The notes under the pieces were generated by a model. It searched no databases and was not told the origin of the DNA. It saw nothing but the letters and a program-made list of their open reading frames with translations. Below, one piece after another: positions 59,196-64,000 of a DNA stretch of 64,000 nt. The number at the start of each line of letters is the position of its first letter. Position 1 is the stretch's first letter. The translations under genes and the position numbers were made by a program. The DNA comes from Bacteroidetes bacterium OLB11. Its GTDB lineage: Bacteria > Bacteroidota > Bacteroidia > Chitinophagales > Chitinophagaceae. Location of the stretch: contig LNFQ01000033.1 of the NCBI GenBank assembly GCA_001567165.1, positions 1 to 64,000 of the forward strand. The letters are read 5' to 3'.

Positions 59196-60226
59196 CTACT
59201 CAGTGGAAACCCCAACGATGTTTAATGATTTGGTTCGAGAGCCATTCACAATTGAATCTACCGTTTTTTGAGTAAAAGGAACAGCGTATAAAAAGCGAGT
59301 ACCTCTTGACGAAAATATACCTAATACATGCTCTCCAATAAAGTTGGTATAGTTGGGTTTTATTTGGTCGGCAGTGATGCCACCTTGAGCGTTGGTGGCA
59401 TCTATATATGTTTTTAATGTGCTTCCACCTGCTGATAAAATTAAATCGGGTGTATCCACTCTTCTAGAAATATAATTTGGAGCAGCACCCAATTCACTTA
59501 CTAAGGCTCTGTAAAATTGCTCGTTACTCATAATCGCTTGCGTATTGCCATCGCCAGAACTTGGAATGTCTTGAATGAGAGGGAGGTCAACATATTTATA
59601 TTGAGTTACCAATGTATTATTATTGGTTTCTTGATACCAAAATCGGAGAGAAACTTCAAAGAATGTGGCTGTTGTCGGGGCATTCCAAGCGAATGTGGTA
59701 TTGTCAATTGGTAATGAAAAGTTTAAGGGTTGGGTGTTGATATAAGGTTTTGTAAACACGATAACCGATGAGTTGATTAAGTCAGTTTCGGCATAAACTT
59801 CTTTACCTGAATCTAAATTTTTTACTCTTAATCGGTATCTTTTTGTTGCATCTAAAATTTCTTTTGATTTATAACCATAATTTGGAAGTGCTGCAAAATT
59901 GCCTGTATCTTTTGTGTATCCTTCAAGATTTAAGTCAACTAAATTGAGATGGATGGTTTTTGTAATAGTTCCATTATTTAAAACTTCTAAGCTCACTTCT
60001 AAATTTTTAAAGTAAATAGAATCGGGAGTTTGAGCAATTTTTTAAATTATCATTTGTTTCATCATAATAGCCTTTCATTACTTTGATGTATTGTGCAGTA
60101 TCATTAGTCGAAAGTAAACCATAGATAGCAGTCACTTCTTGATATGGGGCACCTACTTTGAATTTTTTGATTGCAAGAAACAATTATTGAAATAATGATA
60201 GCAGATAAAAGAAAGTATTTTTTCAT
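59196..60226 (-). pseudogene. Bacteroidota lipoprotein of unknown function, two frameshifts
   Basis: ATG at 60224-60226 starts a lipoprotein signal (MKKYFLLSAIIISIIVSC). After an indel in the T6 run 60164-60169 (five expected) the sequence reads KVGAPYQEVTAIYGLLS and YIKVMKGYYDE. After a second one at 60038-60043 (seven or four expected) it reads IAQTPDSIYFKNLEVS and then the 266-residue open part. The pattern YGLLS-DTAQYIKV with a later YRLRVKNLDSGKEVYAET is familiar from uncharacterised Bacteroidota lipoproteins with beta-sandwich folds. Restored length about 340 residues. No function assigned. Divergent from argS. Confidence 0.6.
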
Positions 60227-60267
60227 GAAAAACAAATGAATGGCAAATCTAATGTTTTTTTGAATAT

Positions 60268-60300
60268 TTTGACTTTCAAAATTTGGATACCTTATTTTTG
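60268..60300 (+). promoter_or_regulatory. Promoter of argS
   Basis: TTTG (60268-60271), 21 bp, TATTTTTG (60293-60300): a full match to the Bacteroidota -33/-7 consensus. The ATG lies 21 bp downstream. Confidence 0.55.
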
Positions 60301-60321
60301 CGGCATATTTAACACGTAATC

Positions 60322-62097
60322 ATGAGTATAATAGCGACAATTAAGGATAAAATAGCTAATGCAATCGATAATTTATATCAGCAAAAAATAGCAATTCATG
60401 AAATTCAAATTAATGAAACTAAACAGGAATTTAATGGTGATTATACATTGGTGACTTTTCCACTTACAAAAATATTAAGAAAAAAACCCGATGAAATCGC
60501 ATCAGAATTGGGAGCTTATTTGATAAAAAATGATTCCTTGTTTGTGGCTTATGAAGTCATAAAAGGTTTTTTAAATGTGACCATTTCTCCCAACTATTAT
60601 TTTGATTTTTTGAAAAACAATTACCTAAACCAAAATTTAGGTTTTGCTGCACCAAATCAAAAAAAGGTGATGATAGAATACTCTTCACCCAATACCAACA
60701 AACCGTTACATTTTGGTCATTTAAGAAATATATTTCTTGGCCATTCCGTGGCTGCCATTATGAAGCAAGCAGGTTATGAAATCATCAAAGCCAATTTGAT
60801 AAACGATCGAGGGATTCATATTTGTAAAAGTATGATTGCATGGCAACTTTTCGCAAATGGAGAAACTCCTAAAGAGGCGAATATGAAAGGCGATCATTTT
60901 GTGGGGCGATATTATGTGATGTATAATGATGAATTTAAAAAGCAAGTCAAGCAATTAATAGAAGAAGGAAGAAGTGAAGAAGATGCAGCAAAGAATGCAC
61001 CTATTTTTATTCAAGCTCAACAGTTGCTTAGACAATGGGAAGCCGGCGATCAAGAAACAATTTTATTATGGAAGAGAATGAATGAATGGGTTTATGAAGG
61101 TTTTTATGCAACGTATGAAAAAATGGGAATCACATTTGATAAATTTTATTATGAAAGCAACACTTATTTGCTAGGTCGTGATTTTGTGATGAAAGCCTTA
61201 GCAAATGGGGTTTTGTTTGAAAAAGAAGACAAGTCAATTTGGATTGATTTACAAGATGAAGGATTAGATCAAAAACTTTTATTGAGAGGTGATGGCACTT
61301 CGGTTTATATCACGCAAGATATTGGAACCGCGGTTTTGAAATATAATGATTATAAAATGGACACTTCTGTTTATGTCATAGGAGATGAACAAAATTATCA
61401 CATGCAAGTTTTGAAATTGATTTTACAAAAAATGAAAGAACCTTGTGCTGACGGCATTTATCATTTATCTTATGGTATGGTAGAGCTGCCTTCTGGTCGT
61501 ATGAAAAGTAGAGAAGGAACGGTTGTGGATGCTGATGATATGATTGATGAAATGAAAGCGATTGCACAAAAAAATACAGAAGAGTTGGGGAAAGTTCAAA
61601 ATTTTTCAGAACCACAACTCGCTGAACTCTATACCCAGCTTGGCTTAGGAGCTTTGAAATTTTATTTGTTAAGAGTAGATCCAAAAAAGAAGATGATGTT
61701 TAATCCTCAAGAAAGTATCGACTTTCATGGATTCACTGGTCCTTTTATTCAATATGGTCATACAAGAATTTGTTCTATATTAAAGAAAGCAACGATTCAG
61801 AATTTTGAAATTAATCAAGCAATTGAAATGTCATTAGCAGAAAAAAATATCTTGAAATTAGTAGAGCAATATCCTACAGTGGTAGAGCAGGCTGCAACTG
61901 AAATGAATCCTTCGCTGATTGGAAATTATGTGTATCAACTGGTGAAACAATTTAATAGTTTTCTTGTTGACCATTCAATTTTAAAAGCAGAGCAGGAAGA
62001 CATCATGAAGTTTAGATTGCAACTGTGTATGATTTGTAAACATATCATTTCAAATTCGCTCTTTCTTTTAGGAATTGATGCACCTGAGCAAATGTAG
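60322..62097 (+). CDS. argS: Arginyl-tRNA synthetase
   Basis: 591 residues, class I synthetase. The N-terminal Add-1-like domain is followed by the HIGH-type motif PNTNKPLHFGHLRN (about 126-139), RGDGTSVYITQDIGTAV, and the KMSKS-equivalent GRMKSREGT, then a helical anticodon-binding C-terminal domain ending LLGIDAPEQM. It charges tRNA-Arg. Intact, ending 4 bp before the convergent amidohydrolase. Confidence 0.95.
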   Translation: MSIIATIKDKIANAIDNLYQQKIAIHEIQINETKQEFNGDYTLVTFPLTKILRKKPDEIASELGAYLIKNDSLFVAYEVIKGFLNVTISPNYYFDFLKNNYLNQNLGFAAPNQKKVMIEYSSPNTNKPLHFGHLRNIFLGHSVAAIMKQAGYEIIKANLINDRGIHICKSMIAWQLFANGETPKEANMKGDHFVGRYYVMYNDEFKKQVKQLIEEGRSEEDAAKNAPIFIQAQQLLRQWEAGDQETILLWKRMNEWVYEGFYATYEKMGITFDKFYYESNTYLLGRDFVMKALANGVLFEKEDKSIWIDLQDEGLDQKLLLRGDGTSVYITQDIGTAVLKYNDYKMDTSVYVIGDEQNYHMQVLKLILQKMKEPCADGIYHLSYGMVELPSGRMKSREGTVVDADDMIDEMKAIAQKNTEELGKVQNFSEPQLAELYTQLGLGALKFYLLRVDPKKKMMFNPQESIDFHGFTGPFIQYGHTRICSILKKATIQNFEINQAIEMSLAEKNILKLVEQYPTVVEQAATEMNPSLIGNYVYQLVKQFNSFLVDHSILKAEQEDIMKFRLQLCMICKHIISNSLFLLGIDAPEQM

Positions 62098-62101
62098 AGC
62101 C

Positions 62102-63283
62102 CTAAAGTGCTTTACCTGATTTATAAAGTAAGTTCAACTTTTCATTTTTTTGATAAAACTGTTTGTCAAACGATTCAATATGCACAATCCCTGGTTGCAT
62201 CCCCTTTTGAAATTGCCCTACTTTTGATTCTAATCCTAAAGCTAAAGCCCCATTATAAGTTGCCCATCTTAAAATAGTTTCAATCGGAATGAGTGGATTA
62301 TATTTTCGTATAGTTGAAATTTCATCCCAAATACTTAATGTGTCATTAGAGGCCAAACTATCTGTGCCTAGCACGATACAACAATGTTCATCTATAAAGT
62401 TTTCAATGAGAGGAAGTGTATTTTCGATATACAAATTTGCCTTAGGACACAAACACCAAAAAACTTCTTTGTTGAATTTTCGCACATATTGAATATCGTC
62501 TTTTGAAGTGAATGTATTGTGGACTAAAATAATTTTAGATGCGTTCAGAATTTTATCAAAATAATTTTGAATTGAAGACTTCGAGTTTGTTTGAAAGTTT
62601 TCAATTTTAAATCTGATTTCATTCAATAATTTTAAAAAATCGCCTTCTCTTTTTTCAAACAATTTATTCTCCTCAGCACTTTCTTGGTTATGAATACTCA
62701 TCAAATTTTGTTTACATTTTGTATTAATCAATTCAATCAATTTTTCGGAGATAGAGTAGGGGGCATGCAAGACCATACTACTCGGATGCAACTCTGAAAA
62801 CGTATTATAAAGTATTAAAATTTTTTTGAAAAAACTTCTTCTGCTTTTGAAGTTATTTAAACCAATACATTCTATAAATGAATGATACCACAACCTTGAT
62901 TTTGATTTCTCTTTGAATGTGTTCAAAGTGTTGCAAATATCGCCTACCGCAACAATTCCGTTCGCTTGCATTTCAGAAACGGCGTTTTCAATTGAAAGAA
63001 AAATGTCATTTTGTAAAACTTCATTTTTTAGTTTCATCACTGAAATCAAAAAATCAACTAACCCCATATTAGGTTCTATTTTTTCTTTCATATATGAAAG
63101 CTCCAAATGACAATGAGCATTCACCATACCCGGCATCAGCAGACCTTTATAGTAGGTAGGTTCAACATCATTTTTGTTTGATAAAACTTGCAGGATAGTA
63201 CCATTTTCATCAATTTCAATACAAGAATTTGGAGGCAAAAACTGTTGTCCATCAAAAATAAAACTAGCTGAGATAAAAGGCAT
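62102..63283 (-). CDS. Metal-dependent amidohydrolase
   Basis: 393 residues. The amidohydrolase-fold metal ligands appear in order: NAHCHLE (His pair), HAPYS, SIHNQES, and GTDSLASND (Asp). The C-terminal LALGLESKVGQFQKGMQPGI is the usual barrel-closing segment of the ATZ/TRZ-like deaminases. Substrate is not certain; aminodeoxyfutalosine or S-adenosylhomocysteine/methylthioadenosine deaminases are the closest named possibilities. Convergent with argS and divergent from the SAM hydrolase gene. Confidence 0.75.
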   Translation of the reverse strand: MPFISASFIFDGQQFLPPNSCIEIDENGTILQVLSNKNDVEPTYYKGLLMPGMVNAHCHLELSYMKEKIEPNMGLVDFLISVMKLKNEVLQNDIFLSIENAVSEMQANGIVAVGDICNTLNTFKEKSKSRLWYHSFIECIGLNNFKSRRSFFKKILILYNTFSELHPSSMVLHAPYSISEKLIELINTKCKQNLMSIHNQESAEENKLFEKREGDFLKLLNEIRFKIENFQTNSKSSIQNYFDKILNASKIILVHNTFTSKDDIQYVRKFNKEVFWCLCPKANLYIENTLPLIENFIDEHCCIVLGTDSLASNDTLSIWDEISTIRKYNPLIPIETILRWATYNGALALGLESKVGQFQKGMQPGIVHIESFDKQFYQKNEKLNLLYKSGKAL

Positions 63284-63350
63284 AAAGTAAAACTAAACAA
63301 ATTCATCCATTATTCAATCTTAATTAAATACACTTTTCTAAATAATAGTC

Positions 63351-63358
63351 TATTTTTG
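63351..63358 (+). promoter_or_regulatory. Candidate -7 element of the SAM hydrolase gene
   Basis: TATTTTTG is a perfect TAnnTTTG ending 5 bp before the ATG at 63364, predicting a leaderless or very short leader transcript. No good -33 box. Confidence 0.35.
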
Positions 63359-63363
63359 TAATT

Positions 63364-64000
63364 ATGTACCCAATAACCCTCACTTCTGATTTTGGATTAA
63401 AAAGTCACTATGCTGCAAGTGTAAAGGGTGTGGTATTATCCCAACTTGGACAGGTCAACATCATAGATATCTCTCATCAAGTGCCAGCATTTAATTTACA
63501 TAAAGCGAGTTATGTTTTTAAAAATGCATATTTGAATTTTCCGAAAAATTCATTTCATTTTATTTTTAATGATTTGCATACGACGAAAAGCAAAAAAATA
63601 CTTTATGTTTATGAAAACAGCCATCATATTTTATGCCCCGATAATGGATTCTTAACTTTACTATTTGGAGAAAAGCCGATTCGAATATATTCATTGATTG
63701 ACGAAATTGAACCATTTAATTATATTCAAGTGGCAACTCAATATTGTCAAGTTGCGAATGCGATAATTAATGGTGTAAATCCTTACCTGGAGGCGGTTTC
63801 AATAGATAAATTGCATGTGAGAAAACCATCTTATCCGTATGAAGAGAATGGAGTTGTGGAAACTCAAATAATTCATATTGATACGTTCGGAAATGTAATT
63901 TTGAATATCACAAAGCAGCAATTTGAAGAATATCGAAAGGGAAGGAAATTTAAAATCCTTTTTATGCGAGATGATGAAATTTCTAAATTGCAGAATCATT
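63364..64000 (+). CDS. S-adenosylmethionine hydrolase (DUF62/SAM hydroxide adenosyltransferase), 3' end outside window
   Basis: The frame is open from ATG 63364 to the window end (212 residues, partial). It starts MYPITLTSDFGLKSHY with the conserved DFG-x-H-x-Y substrate loop, then VKGVVLSQLG, IDISHQVPAFN and a later PDNGFLTLLFG and IDTFGNVILN, all hallmarks of the SAM hydroxide adenosyltransferase family, which splits SAM to adenosine and methionine. Related fluorinases and chlorinases share the fold, but nothing here suggests halide use. Bacteroidota members are about 270 residues, so roughly 60 residues are missing. Confidence 0.85.
   Translation, partial: MYPITLTSDFGLKSHYAASVKGVVLSQLGQVNIIDISHQVPAFNLHKASYVFKNAYLNFPKNSFHFIFNDLHTTKSKKILYVYENSHHILCPDNGFLTLLFGEKPIRIYSLIDEIEPFNYIQVATQYCQVANAIINGVNPYLEAVSIDKLHVRKPSYPYEENGVVETQIIHIDTFGNVILNITKQQFEEYRKGRKFKILFMRDDEISKLQNH

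Overview
The window is AT-rich chromosomal DNA from a member of the Bacteroidota, probably a Chitinophagales/Sphingobacteriales-like or Cytophagales-like bacterium. The grounds are a type IX secretion component (PorQ), three predicted cargo proteins with type A or type B sorting domains, a SecD-SecF fusion, Bacteroidota-type AMP nucleosidase, a GIN-domain protein, and repeated TAnnTTTG promoter elements upstream of starts with little sign of Shine-Dalgarno sequences. No prophage, CRISPR array or defence island is visible. Most genes are housekeeping or membrane-transport genes.

Layout. 0.1-6.4 kb: porQ, a broken GH25 lysozyme, a type A sorting-domain protein, a peroxiredoxin, phoH and a broken YiiX-like lipoprotein. 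6.5-14.7 kb: a one-strand block prpB-prpC-prpD, a DUF4256 gene, pyruvate carboxylase and a secreted SNase-like nuclease; together the first five convert propionyl-CoA to pyruvate plus succinate and can return pyruvate to oxaloacetate. 14.7-17.6 kb: nrdJ (B12-dependent ribonucleotide reductase) behind a leader with two interleaved perfect 8-bp pairings (a possible pseudoknot). 17.7-27.7 kb: ZIP transporter, POT peptide transporter, psd-ybeY-manC-beta-barrel run, then pnp, rpsO, comM on the other strand and tRNA-Ser(TGA). 28-40 kb: tsaE, kup, an AmgK-like kinase/RapZ fusion, DEAD-box helicase, AMP nucleosidase, elyC, yeiH, a rhodanese lipoprotein and the three-gene transhydrogenase. 40-48.7 kb: a four-gene ECF sigma/GIN-domain cluster and two large type B sorting-domain proteins separated by a decayed transposase. 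49-64 kb: recA, prmC, secDF, a small His/Cys-rich protein, an RRM protein, infC, DUF58, LOG, TIGR02757, a lipoprotein, argS, an amidohydrolase and a SAM hydrolase cut by the window end.

The most unusual property is the number of reading-frame breaks: I count 22 one-base (or equivalent) indels in 15 genes, all but one or two in A/T homopolymers, including conserved genes such as secDF, prmC, infC and kup. About six lie in the first 25 codons. Large genes (pyc, nrdJ, pnp, argS, recA, pntB) are intact. Sequencing or assembly error is the simplest reading, but the clustering near starts and the intact long genes make slippage-prone tracts worth testing. Reconstructed gene boundaries given here assume those indels and differ from simple ORF boundaries.
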